Source of the DNA: Pseudotamlana agarivorans
Lineage (GTDB): Bacteria; Bacteroidota; Bacteroidia; Flavobacteriales; Flavobacteriaceae
DNA length: 64,000 bases
Assembly: GCF_001642835.1 (NCBI RefSeq)
Contig: NZ_LXEI01000003.1
Location: 186,001-250,000 of the forward strand
Direction: 5' to 3'
This document shows positions 17,616 to 25,441 of this stretch, piece after piece; position 1 is the stretch's first letter, and each line of letters begins with the position of its first letter. A model generated the notes under the pieces. That model was not told the origin of the DNA, searched no databases, and worked only from the letters and a program-made list of their open reading frames with translations. The position numbers and the translations under genes were made by a program.

Positions 17616-18368
17616 TTATTTTTCTTTTAAAACCGTGGTGCTATTGGCTTGAGCGGTTGGGAAAACCAATAGATCGGCTATGTTTACGTGGGCGGGGCGG
17701 GATACGGCAAAGTATATGATTTCAGCAACATCTTTGGCTTCTAAAGCTTTAAATCCTTGGTAAACCGAGTCTGCAGCAGGGTCGCCTTTAAAACGCACTC
17801 GTGAAAATTCGGTTTCTACCATTCCAGGATTTATAGCTGTAACTTTTATCCCATAAGGATTTAAGTCTAAGCGCATGCCTTCGGTAATGGCTAAAACGGC
17901 ATGTTTACTAGCGCAATACACGTTGCCCTTGGGGTAAACTTCTTTTCCTGCCGATGATCCTAAGTTTATAATGTGACCAGAGTGTCTCTTGGTCATTTGG
18001 GGAATAATAGCCTTACTCACATATAGTAAACCTTTAACGTTAATGTCTATCATCGTGTCCCAATCGTCTATATCCCCCTCATGAATGGGGTCTAAACCAT
18101 GGGCGTTTCCTGCGTTATTAACTAAAATGTCTATGTTTTTAAAGTTTTCAGGAAGGGATGCAATAGCTTCAAAAGTTTTGTGCTTGTTGCGTACATCAAA
18201 ATTTAATGTGTGAACTAAAGTAAGTTTTTTTAAAGCTTCTTTAATGGTGTTTAAGCGTTCTACACGTCTGCCGCAAAGTACTAAATGAATGCCCTGTTTG
18301 GCAAATTCATAAGCTGTAGCTTCACCAATGCCGCTAGTAGCTCCGGTTATAAGGGCGATTTTTGTCAT
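17616..18368 (-). CDS. Short-chain dehydrogenase/reductase (YdfG-like)
   Basis: A 250-residue classical SDR. It has the dinucleotide motif GATSGIG (9-15) with CGRRVERL after strand 2 (two Arg, suggesting NADP preference), NNAG near residue 85, the catalytic Ser138/139, Tyr151 and Lys155 (YCASK), and NPGMVETEF after the active site. It resembles the YdfG/L-allo-threonine (serine) dehydrogenase group, but the substrate cannot be fixed. It lies 43 bases upstream of the AlbA_2 gene on the same strand. The Bat operon promoter region is on the other side. Confidence 0.88.
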   Translation of the reverse strand: MTKIALITGATSGIGEATAYEFAKQGIHLVLCGRRVERLNTIKEALKKLTLVHTLNFDVRNKHKTFEAIASLPENFKNIDILVNNAGNAHGLDPIHEGDIDDWDTMIDINVKGLLYVSKAIIPQMTKRHSGHIINLGSSAGKEVYPKGNVYCASKHAVLAITEGMRLDLNPYGIKVTAINPGMVETEFSRVRFKGDPAADSVYQGFKALEAKDVAEIIYFAVSRPAHVNIADLLVFPTAQANSTTVLKEK

Positions 18369-18592
18369 GATACTGATAGTTTAAAGCAATATTTTTTCTA
18401 AAAATACTTAAAAGAAATTAAGAAGCCTTAAATTAAAATTAACATTTTGAGGGTTAACGTTTTGAATGCTAATGGCATTAAAAATATAATTAAGATAAGC
18501 TTATAATAATTATTTGTTAAATACCGCATTTATTGGTGTTTATGCCTATTTTTAACCAATTTTTAACATGTTTACAATAAAATTTTCAACAT

Positions 18593-18623
18593 TTTGCATG
18601 CTCAAATAAAGAAAGTATATTCG
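18593..18623 (+). promoter_or_regulatory. Promoter of the moxR-bat operon
   Basis: TTTG at 18593-18596 and TATATTCG (7 of 8 match to TAnnTTTG) at 18616-18623, spacer 19 bases, ahead of the moxR ATG at 18644. Confidence 0.5.
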
Positions 18624-18643
18624 GGCTTTAAATTAAATTAAAA

Positions 18644-19648
18644 ATGATGGAAGAAACAGCTACAGTCGACATTAAGTCTATCAATGAAAAAATTGAAAAA
18701 GAAAGTGCTTTTGTTGATTTGTTAATGCGTGAGATTAATAAGGTTATTGTTGGTCAAAAACATATGGTCGAACGTTTACTGATCGGTTTGTTAGGACAAG
18801 GACATATTTTATTAGAAGGGGTTCCTGGTTTAGCGAAAACCCTTGCAATTAACACCTTGTCGCAAGCTGTTGATGGAAGTTTTAGTAGAATTCAATTTAC
18901 ACCAGATTTACTTCCGGCGGATGTCACAGGAACATTAATTTACAACATGAAACTTAATGATTTCTCCATTAAAAAAGGACCTATTTTTGCCAACTTCGTA
19001 TTGGCTGATGAGATCAACAGAGCGCCTGCCAAAGTACAATCAGCATTATTAGAGGCTATGCAGGAAAAGCAAGTTACCATTGGTGATGAGACTTTTAAAT
19101 TGGATAAGCCATTTTTAGTTATGGCTACCATGAACCCTGTAGAGCAAGAAGGAACTTATCCGTTGCCAGAAGCTCAGGTAGACCGTTTTATGTTAAAAAC
19201 GGTTATTGATTATCCGAAAATTGCCGACGAGCAACTCATTATGAGAGCTAATTTAAAAGGCGCTTGGGAAAAAGTAAGCTCTGTGGTTTCGGTAGAACAA
19301 ATTCTAAAAGCACAAGAAGTTGTTCGTGAAGTTTACATGGACGAAAAAATTGAAAAATACATTCTGGATATCATCTTCGCAACCCGTTATCCAGAAAAAT
19401 ATAAATTAGAAGACTTAAAACCATTAATATCTTTTGGAGCATCGCCTCGTGGTAGTATCAATTTAGCAACGGCAGCAAAATGTTATGCGTTTATTAAGCG
19501 TCGTGGTTATGTGATTCCTGAAGATGTTCGTGCCGTAGTATACGATGTTTTAAGACACAGAATTGGAATTACCTATGAAGCGGAAGCGGAAAATGTAACT
19601 TCTGTAGATATCATTAATAAGATAGTAAACGAAATAGAAGTACCATAA
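18644..19648 (+). CDS. moxR: MoxR-family AAA+ ATPase
   Basis: A 334-residue AAA+ ATPase of the MoxR group, a chaperone-like factor that works with von Willebrand A proteins. It has a Walker A variant GVPGLAKT near residue 66, Walker B FVLADEINRAP near 120, a sensor region ATMNPVEQEGTYPLPEAQVDRF and the MoxR-specific GASPRGSINL near 270. It opens the operon with DUF58, BatA, BatB, BatC, BatD and BatE. In Bacteroidota this cluster has been linked to aerotolerance and stress resistance. The frame starts ATG-ATG at 18644. Confidence 0.93.
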   Translation: MMEETATVDIKSINEKIEKESAFVDLLMREINKVIVGQKHMVERLLIGLLGQGHILLEGVPGLAKTLAINTLSQAVDGSFSRIQFTPDLLPADVTGTLIYNMKLNDFSIKKGPIFANFVLADEINRAPAKVQSALLEAMQEKQVTIGDETFKLDKPFLVMATMNPVEQEGTYPLPEAQVDRFMLKTVIDYPKIADEQLIMRANLKGAWEKVSSVVSVEQILKAQEVVREVYMDEKIEKYILDIIFATRYPEKYKLEDLKPLISFGASPRGSINLATAAKCYAFIKRRGYVIPEDVRAVVYDVLRHRIGITYEAEAENVTSVDIINKIVNEIEVP

Positions 19649-19687
19649 AGTTTAATTGTTTAACTGTTTATTCGTTTAAACAGCGCA

Positions 19688-19719
19688 CAAATAAACGATT
19701 CAACAAATAAACGATTCAA
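19688..19719 (+). repeat. Perfect 16-base tandem duplication before the DUF58 gene
   Basis: CAAATAAACGATTCAA occurs twice in succession directly before the TTG start. Related words recur before batB (about 23400-23437). Confidence 0.6.
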
Positions 19720-19725
19720 CAGCAA

Positions 19726-20592
19726 TTGGATACTAAACAATTACTTAAAAAAGTACGAAAAATAGAGATTAAGACACGTCGTTTGTCTGATCATATTTTT
19801 GGAGGTGAATACCATTCTACCTTTAAGGGGCGTGGTATGACTTTTAGTGAAGTGCGTCAGTATCAGTTTGGCGACGATGTTAGAAATATCGATTGGAATG
19901 TCACGGCACGATACAGTGAGCCTTATGTAAAAGTTTTCGAGGAAGAACGCGAGTTAACCATGATGCTTATGGTTGATGTCTCCGGTTCAGAGTTATTCGG
20001 GACTTCCGATCAATTTAAAAGTGAAGTGGTTACCGAAATTGCTGCAACATTAGCCTTTTCGGCAACCCAGAATAATGATAAAATAGGCTTGATTTTATTT
20101 TCCGATAAAATTGAACTTTATATTCCGCCTAAAAAAGGGCGCTCTCATGTTTTACGTATCATTCGTGAACTTATCGAGTTTGAACCCGAAAGCAAGCAAA
20201 CCAATCTTTCTGAGGCTTTAAAATTCTTGCAAAATGTCATGAAGAAGAAAGCTATTGTGTTTGTGTTGAGTGATTTCATTGCAAATGATTATCACCAAAC
20301 CATGAAAATTGTTTCAGGGAAACACGATGTAACTGGTATTCGAATTTACGATAAGCGTGAAGAAGAGATTCCTAATTTAGGTATGGTTCAAATGCAAGAT
20401 GAAGAAACTGGAGAGCTTATGTTGGTAAACACGTCTTCAAAAACGGTTCGACGTAATTATTCAAAATTCTACCATCAAAAAGTAGAATATTACAAAGAAA
20501 GTTTTAATAAAGCCGGAGCCGGAACTATAGATTGCCGTGTTGATGAAAGTTATGTTAAAAAGCTTTTAGGTTATTTTAAAAGAAGAGGATGA
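19726..20592 (+). CDS. DUF58 / von Willebrand A-like protein of the Bat operon
   Basis: A 288-residue DUF58 protein with the signature GDDVRNIDWNVTARYSEPYVKVF near residue 45 and a vWA MIDAS-type motif MLMVDVSGSE (DxSxS) near residue 87. It is the usual partner of MoxR ATPases, probably a cytoplasmic adaptor for membrane complexes. The start is taken as TTG at 19726 (MDTKQLLKKVRKIEIKTRRLS), because no ATG is available and this is where the family normally begins. It lies 77 bases after moxR, across a repeat-rich spacer. Confidence 0.9.
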   Translation: MDTKQLLKKVRKIEIKTRRLSDHIFGGEYHSTFKGRGMTFSEVRQYQFGDDVRNIDWNVTARYSEPYVKVFEEERELTMMLMVDVSGSELFGTSDQFKSEVVTEIAATLAFSATQNNDKIGLILFSDKIELYIPPKKGRSHVLRIIRELIEFEPESKQTNLSEALKFLQNVMKKKAIVFVLSDFIANDYHQTMKIVSGKHDVTGIRIYDKREEEIPNLGMVQMQDEETGELMLVNTSSKTVRRNYSKFYHQKVEYYKESFNKAGAGTIDCRVDESYVKKLLGYFKRRG

Positions 20593-20668
20593 TTGATGTT
20601 CGATATCACAGTTAGATATTGGATGTTGCAAGTTAGAAGTTGGATATTAAAAAAGATAGAAGTTTAAA

Positions 20669-22339
20669 GTGATTGCTATAAAATCTCAAAATATACCCCA
20701 AACACCTAGAAAACAAACCGTTTTTCTATTAGGTGCTTTTTTGTTTTTCACCTTGTCGCTACAAGCCCAGGTGAAATCGACGGTCGATTCTACATCGGTG
20801 AAAATTGGGGCGCAAATTACGTATCATATTCAAGTTGAAACCGATTCTACCAATTTAGTTGTGTTTCCCGAAGGGCAGACTTTCTCACCTTTGGAGATGA
20901 TTGAATCTTACGATGTGGACACGCTTAAGAATAAGGATAAGTTCAGCCTAATCAAGAAATATGGATTAACACAATTCGATTCTGGTAAATATACCATTCC
21001 AAGGCAAAAAATAGTCATTGGTGATAAAACCTTCCTGACAGATTCCGTACAGGTTGAGATTCGAAATGTTGTAGTAGATACCACGAAGCAACTTTACGAT
21101 ATTAAACCCATGATTGCTGTTGAAAAAAGCGGCAGTAAATGGTTGCAATACCTACTTATTACCCTTGTCATCTTAGGTGTTGTTGCTTTTTTATTGTATT
21201 GGTTTATTTGGAGACAAAAGCCTCTTTCTGAAGAAGAGAAAATAGCCTTGTTACCACCTTACGACCGTGCGAAATTGGCATTAAAAACCTTAGATGAGAG
21301 TCATTATTTAGAGCACGAAAATCTAAAAGATTATTATTCCGATTTAACCTTTATTATAAGAAAGTATTTGGATGAAAAGGTTTACGATCGCGCTTTAGAA
21401 AGTACCACAGACGAACTTATAAGTCATTTAAATTTATTAAAAGAAGGCAATCAAGTTGATTTAAGTCAGGACGATATCAAAAAATTAGAAAGTATTTTAA
21501 AACGTGCTGATTTAGTGAAATTTGCGAAATCTGCGCCAGATATCGAATTGGCAAAATTAGATAGAAAAACGATCGATTTAGAAATTGATCATGTTAAGGA
21601 AGCTTTGCCTGAACCTTCTGAGGAGGAAAAACTTTTAGATGAAAAATATAGAGAAGAGCAAGAGCGTAAAAAGAAGCGTAAAAAAGTATGGCTTACCGTC
21701 GGGATTAGTGTTTTTCTTCTGTTAGCCACCTTAACAGGTTTTTCGTTAAAATATGGTTTTGCTTATGTGAAAGACACCATTATTGGTCATAGCAGCAAAG
21801 AGCTTTTAGAAGGCGAATGGGTAACGAGTCAGTATGGAATCCCACCTGTTACCATAACCACACCAAAAGTTTTAAAACGTACAACACCAGAACTGCCTGA
21901 GGAAATGGCGCAAAAAATGCAATTAACCCAGTTTAGTTATGGTAGTTTAATTGATGGTTTTCAGTTGGTCGTTGCAACCACAAAACTTAATAATCAAAGT
22001 CAGGGACAAGGACAGCAACAACAACCAGAAATTGATGTAAAGCAAGCATTGGAAGGTAGTTTGAAAATGTTTGAAGCTGCTGGAGTACAAAATATCATCA
22101 CTAAAAACGAAACATTTGTAACCCCTAATGGAGCTGAAGGTGTTAAGATTTTTGGTTCCATGGATATGCCAATCAAAGGCACTGAAAATTTTGAAAAAGG
22201 AACCTATGTGATGCTTGGTTTTGCTTCACAAAGTGTGGTACAACAAATTATGATTTTTCATAAAGAACATGATGTTTACGCCGAGCAAATGGTGACACGC
22301 ATTTTAAATTCAGTCGAACTAAAAGAGGCAGAGAAATAA
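20669..22339 (+). CDS. BatD-like two-TM membrane protein of the Bat operon
   Basis: A 556-residue protein with a signal peptide (LGAFLFFTLSLQAQ near residue 20), a beta-rich exported domain resembling the BatD/oxygen-tolerance N-terminus (SVKIGAQITYHIQVETDS), and a TM helix near 165-185. A cytoplasmic helical segment (DYYSDLTFIIRKYLDEKVYDRALESTTDELISHL) is followed by a second TM near 345-365 and a C-terminal exported domain with a Gln-rich linker. GTG at 20669 is the only plausible start; an in-frame stop lies just upstream. It overlaps batA by one base. Such proteins sit between DUF58 and BatA in Flavobacteriaceae. The exact role is unknown. Confidence 0.8.
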   Translation: MIAIKSQNIPQTPRKQTVFLLGAFLFFTLSLQAQVKSTVDSTSVKIGAQITYHIQVETDSTNLVVFPEGQTFSPLEMIESYDVDTLKNKDKFSLIKKYGLTQFDSGKYTIPRQKIVIGDKTFLTDSVQVEIRNVVVDTTKQLYDIKPMIAVEKSGSKWLQYLLITLVILGVVAFLLYWFIWRQKPLSEEEKIALLPPYDRAKLALKTLDESHYLEHENLKDYYSDLTFIIRKYLDEKVYDRALESTTDELISHLNLLKEGNQVDLSQDDIKKLESILKRADLVKFAKSAPDIELAKLDRKTIDLEIDHVKEALPEPSEEEKLLDEKYREEQERKKKRKKVWLTVGISVFLLLATLTGFSLKYGFAYVKDTIIGHSSKELLEGEWVTSQYGIPPVTITTPKVLKRTTPELPEEMAQKMQLTQFSYGSLIDGFQLVVATTKLNNQSQGQGQQQQPEIDVKQALEGSLKMFEAAGVQNIITKNETFVTPNGAEGVKIFGSMDMPIKGTENFEKGTYVMLGFASQSVVQQIMIFHKEHDVYAEQMVTRILNSVELKEAEK

Positions 22340-23343
22340 TGTTTGAAGGTGTAGAGTTTTTTAATAAAGAGTTTTTTTGGTTACTGCTGTTACTGCCTTT
22401 AGCCATTTTGTGGTACATTATAAAGAATAACAAACAAACGGCAGAGTTAAAAATATCAAGCTTAAAGGGGTTTCAAGTGACTAACTCTTGGTTACCAAAA
22501 TTAAAGCATTTGATGTTTGCCCTGCGTTTATTGGCATTAGTATGCCTTGTTACCGCATTAGCTAGACCACGATCGGTAGATGTGTCGTCTCGTACAAAAA
22601 CCACGCGAGGTATTGATATTGTTATGGCTATAGATGTGTCGGGCTCTATGTTGGCAAAAGATTTAAAGCCTAATCGTTTAGAAGCTTTAAAAGAAGTGGC
22701 AGCCGATTTTATTAAAGGCCGTCCTAACGATAGAATCGGACTCGTAGAATACGCTGGTGAGAGTTATACAAAAACACCAATTACAAGTGATAAAGCCATT
22801 GTATTACGCTCATTAGAAAGTATAAAATACAACAACATTATTGAAGGTGGTACGGCTATCGGTATGGGTTTAGCTACAGCTGTAAACCGATTAAAAGATA
22901 GTAAAGCCAAAAGTAAAGTGATTATTTTGTTAACCGATGGGGTTAATAATTCAGGGTTTATAGAGCCAACCATTGCTAGTGAATTAGCTGTGGAGTACGG
23001 TATTAAAACCTATACTATTGGATTAGGAACTAACGGGATGGCCTTATCGCCAGTGGCAGTGCTTCCAAATGGTAATTTTCAATACGGACGCGTTCAGGTT
23101 GAAATCGACGAGGCGCTTCTTAAAGATATCGCTAAGGTTACCGGCGGAAAATACTTTAGAGCTACCGATAATGAAAAGTTAGAAGCTATTTATGATGAAA
23201 TTAATAAGCTTGAAAAAACCGAAGTCGAAGAGTTTAAGTATTATAATTACCAAGAAATGTACAGGCCTTTAGTACTCATAGCGGGCTTGTTATTGCTTAT
23301 AGAACTGCTTTTACGTTTCACGGTATTTAGGAGTTTTGTGTAG
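22339..23343 (+). CDS. batA: Aerotolerance protein BatA (vWA domain)
   Basis: A 334-residue membrane protein. Two N-terminal TM helices (about 10-27 and 55-75) are followed by a von Willebrand A domain with an intact metal-ion site, DIVMAIDVSGSMLAKD (DxSxS), plus ILLTDGVNN, and then a C-terminal TM helix (PLVLIAGLLLLIELLLRF). The ATG overlaps the preceding stop by one base. BatA and BatB are paralogues that likely form a complex in the inner membrane with the TPR proteins BatC and BatE. The Bat proteins were named for aerotolerance in Bacteroides. The biochemical activity is still unclear. Confidence 0.93.
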   Translation: MFEGVEFFNKEFFWLLLLLPLAILWYIIKNNKQTAELKISSLKGFQVTNSWLPKLKHLMFALRLLALVCLVTALARPRSVDVSSRTKTTRGIDIVMAIDVSGSMLAKDLKPNRLEALKEVAADFIKGRPNDRIGLVEYAGESYTKTPITSDKAIVLRSLESIKYNNIIEGGTAIGMGLATAVNRLKDSKAKSKVIILLTDGVNNSGFIEPTIASELAVEYGIKTYTIGLGTNGMALSPVAVLPNGNFQYGRVQVEIDEALLKDIAKVTGGKYFRATDNEKLEAIYDEINKLEKTEVEEFKYYNYQEMYRPLVLIAGLLLLIELLLRFTVFRSFV

Positions 23344-23440
23344 TTGGGTTTAGAGACAGAAGACAAGAAAAAGATAAATGAGATCATCGTATTCGTGGTT
23401 AAACAGTTAAACGAATCAACGAAAAACAAATAAACAGTTA

Positions 23441-24478
23441 ATGTATCAATTAGAAGAAAAAATATGGTTTTGGGTTTTGGGAGTTATTCCAGTAATTATC
23501 CTGCTCTTTTTGGTGCTTCAATTTTGGCGCTACAAAGCGCAAAGTAAGTTTGCTAATAAAGAGGCTTTAAAACGGTTAAGTCCGAATCGTTCGGTGTTTA
23601 AAGGGGTGTTAAAAGTTGTTGTATTATGTTTAGCCTTTGCTAGTTTAACCATGGCTTTGGTAAACCCTAAAGTAGGAACAAAGCTGGAAACCGTAAAACG
23701 AGAAGGGGTTGATATTGTTTTTGCTGTCGATGTCTCTAAAAGTATGTTGGCCGAGGATATTGCACCAAATCGTTTGGATAAATCAAAACAGTTAGTCACC
23801 CAAATTATTAACAATTTAGCCAGCGATCGTGTGGGGATTATCGCTTATGCAGGAAAAGCTTTTCCGCAGTTGCCTATTACTACCGATTATGCTTCGGCAA
23901 AAATGTTTTTGCAAGGCATGAATACCGATATGCTTTCATCACAAGGAACGGCCATTAACGAAGCGATAAAATTATCTAAAACCTATTTTGATAATGCCGA
24001 GCAAACCAACCGTGTGTTGATTATAATTTCTGATGGGGAAGACCATAGTGAAGGAGCTGCTTCAGTTGCAGAAGAAGCTAGTGAAGAAGGAATTCGAATT
24101 TTTACTATTGGTGTTGGCGATGTAAAAGGTGGACCCATTCCAGAGAAACGTAATGGTGTGGTGTTGAATTATAAAAAAGACAGCCAAGGGGAAACGGTTA
24201 TAACCAAATTAAACGAAGATACCCTTAAGGCTATTGCCGATGCGGCTAATGGTGTTTATCTGAATGGTAGAAACACCAATGAGGTGGTTGAAAATATTAG
24301 GGAGCTTTTAAATAATATGGATAAAACGGAGTTTGAAGCCAAGCAATTCGCCGATTTTAAAGATCAGTTTCAGTGGTTTTTGGGGCTAGGAATCTTTTTT
24401 ATCTTGCTTGATATTTTCTTATTGGAAAGAAAAACATCTTGGTTGAAAAAGTTGAATTTATTTAATGAAAATCTTTAA
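23441..24478 (+). CDS. batB: Aerotolerance protein BatB (vWA domain)
   Basis: A 345-residue paralogue of BatA with the same layout: two N-terminal TM helices, a vWA domain with DIVFAVDVSKSMLAEDIAPNRL (DxSxS intact) and IIISDGEDHSEGA, and a C-terminal TM helix (FLGLGIFFILLDIFLL). It follows batA after a 97-base gap holding AAACAGTTAAACGAATCAACGA-type degenerate repeats, the longest gap in the operon. Orientation and spacing indicate co-transcription. Confidence 0.93.
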   Translation: MYQLEEKIWFWVLGVIPVIILLFLVLQFWRYKAQSKFANKEALKRLSPNRSVFKGVLKVVVLCLAFASLTMALVNPKVGTKLETVKREGVDIVFAVDVSKSMLAEDIAPNRLDKSKQLVTQIINNLASDRVGIIAYAGKAFPQLPITTDYASAKMFLQGMNTDMLSSQGTAINEAIKLSKTYFDNAEQTNRVLIIISDGEDHSEGAASVAEEASEEGIRIFTIGVGDVKGGPIPEKRNGVVLNYKKDSQGETVITKLNEDTLKAIADAANGVYLNGRNTNEVVENIRELLNNMDKTEFEAKQFADFKDQFQWFLGLGIFFILLDIFLLERKTSWLKKLNLFNENL

Positions 24479-24479
24479 T

Positions 24480-24492
24480 TTCCGCGACAGCG
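24480..24492 (+). repeat. 13-base motif copy 2 (TTCCGCGACAGCG)
   Basis: Second + strand copy of TTCCGCGRMAGCG, in the batB-batC gap immediately after the batB stop codon. Confidence 0.65.
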
Positions 24493-24552
24493 AGAAAAAA
24501 TAATTGATGCGTGTCATTACACAAATTTTATCATTAAAATAAAAGTGTAACA

Positions 24553-25410
24553 ATGAAAAAAATACTAACAGGATTCATCCTTTTTATGACTTTATTTTCT
24601 TTTTCTCAGGAAGAAGATAAAGCACAGCAATTGGCTGCTAAAAAAGCAAACGACTTTGTGTTTGAGGGGAATAATTTAGCCGAATCAGAAGATTATATTA
24701 TTGCAGAAATGGCTTATCGTGAGGCTATTTCAGAACAAAAGTCATCGGTAGCAGCAGCCTATAATTTAGCCAATACTTACATTAAAAGTGGTGATTTTGA
24801 ATCGGCCTTATTTCGTTTAGAACAAGCAGCTAAAAATGCCAGTTCTAAATCTGAAAAACATAAGGCATTTCATAATATAGGTAATGTATTAATGGAAAAC
24901 AAAAAGTGTAAGGAAGCTGTTGAAGCTTATAAAAACGCTTTAAGAAATGATCCTTCCGACGAAGAAACTCGTTACAATTTTGCAGTAGCTAAGGCTTGTG
25001 CCGAAGAGCAAAAACAGCAGGATGATCAGAATGATGATCAAAACAAAGACAATCAAGAGAATCAGGATAATAAAGAGAATCAGGACAATAAAGATAACAA
25101 GGAAAACCAGGATAATAAAGATAACGAGGGCGATAACGAAGACGAAAATAAGGATCAAGAAAAGGACAACGAAGAGAAGAAGGATGGTGAAGATGAAAAG
25201 GACGATAAAGGCAAACCTAAGGATGATAAAAAAGATCCTAAAGACGATGAAAAGGATAAAGGTCAGCCCCAGCCTAAGCCTGGACAATTATCACCACAGC
25301 AAATTAAGAATTTGCTTGAAGCGATGAATAATCAAGAACAAGAGGTTCAAGAAAAAATTAATGCTGAAAAACAAAAAGGCGTTAAGGTAAAATCTGAAAA
25401 AGATTGGTAA
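24553..25410 (+). CDS. batC: TPR protein BatC with long Asp/Lys/Asn-rich tail
   Basis: A 285-residue exported protein with a signal peptide (MKKILTGFILFMTLFSFSQ). Three to four tetratricopeptide repeats cover about residues 28-155 (AAYNLANTYIKSGDFESALFRLEQA, HNIGNVLMENKKCKEAVEAYKNAL). A highly charged low-complexity stretch (about 160-240, Asn/Asp/Lys/Glu with repeated DNKENQ words) and a short conserved end (LSPQQIKNLLEAMNNQEQEVQEKI) follow. It is the periplasmic scaffold of the Bat complex. The tail's direct DNA repeats are prone to length variation. A hydrophobic antisense reading frame over this stretch is an artefact of its composition. Confidence 0.9.
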   Translation: MKKILTGFILFMTLFSFSQEEDKAQQLAAKKANDFVFEGNNLAESEDYIIAEMAYREAISEQKSSVAAAYNLANTYIKSGDFESALFRLEQAAKNASSKSEKHKAFHNIGNVLMENKKCKEAVEAYKNALRNDPSDEETRYNFAVAKACAEEQKQQDDQNDDQNKDNQENQDNKENQDNKDNKENQDNKDNEGDNEDENKDQEKDNEEKKDGEDEKDDKGKPKDDKKDPKDDEKDKGQPQPKPGQLSPQQIKNLLEAMNNQEQEVQEKINAEKQKGVKVKSEKDW

Positions 25411-25441
25411 TCGCCGCACGAGTTAAATATAAAAAACACAT

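Noticed and set aside
25021-25270. CRISPR-like or tandem array in batC
   Set aside because: The repeats are codon-level low complexity (Asp/Asn/Lys/Glu) within a coding frame, with no regular spacers.
24940-25287. Long hydrophobic minus-strand open frame opposite batC
   Set aside because: It is the complement of the Asp/Lys/Asn-rich repeat stretch of batC. The amino-acid composition (Ile/Leu/Val/Phe only) follows from that and no promoter or start context is present.
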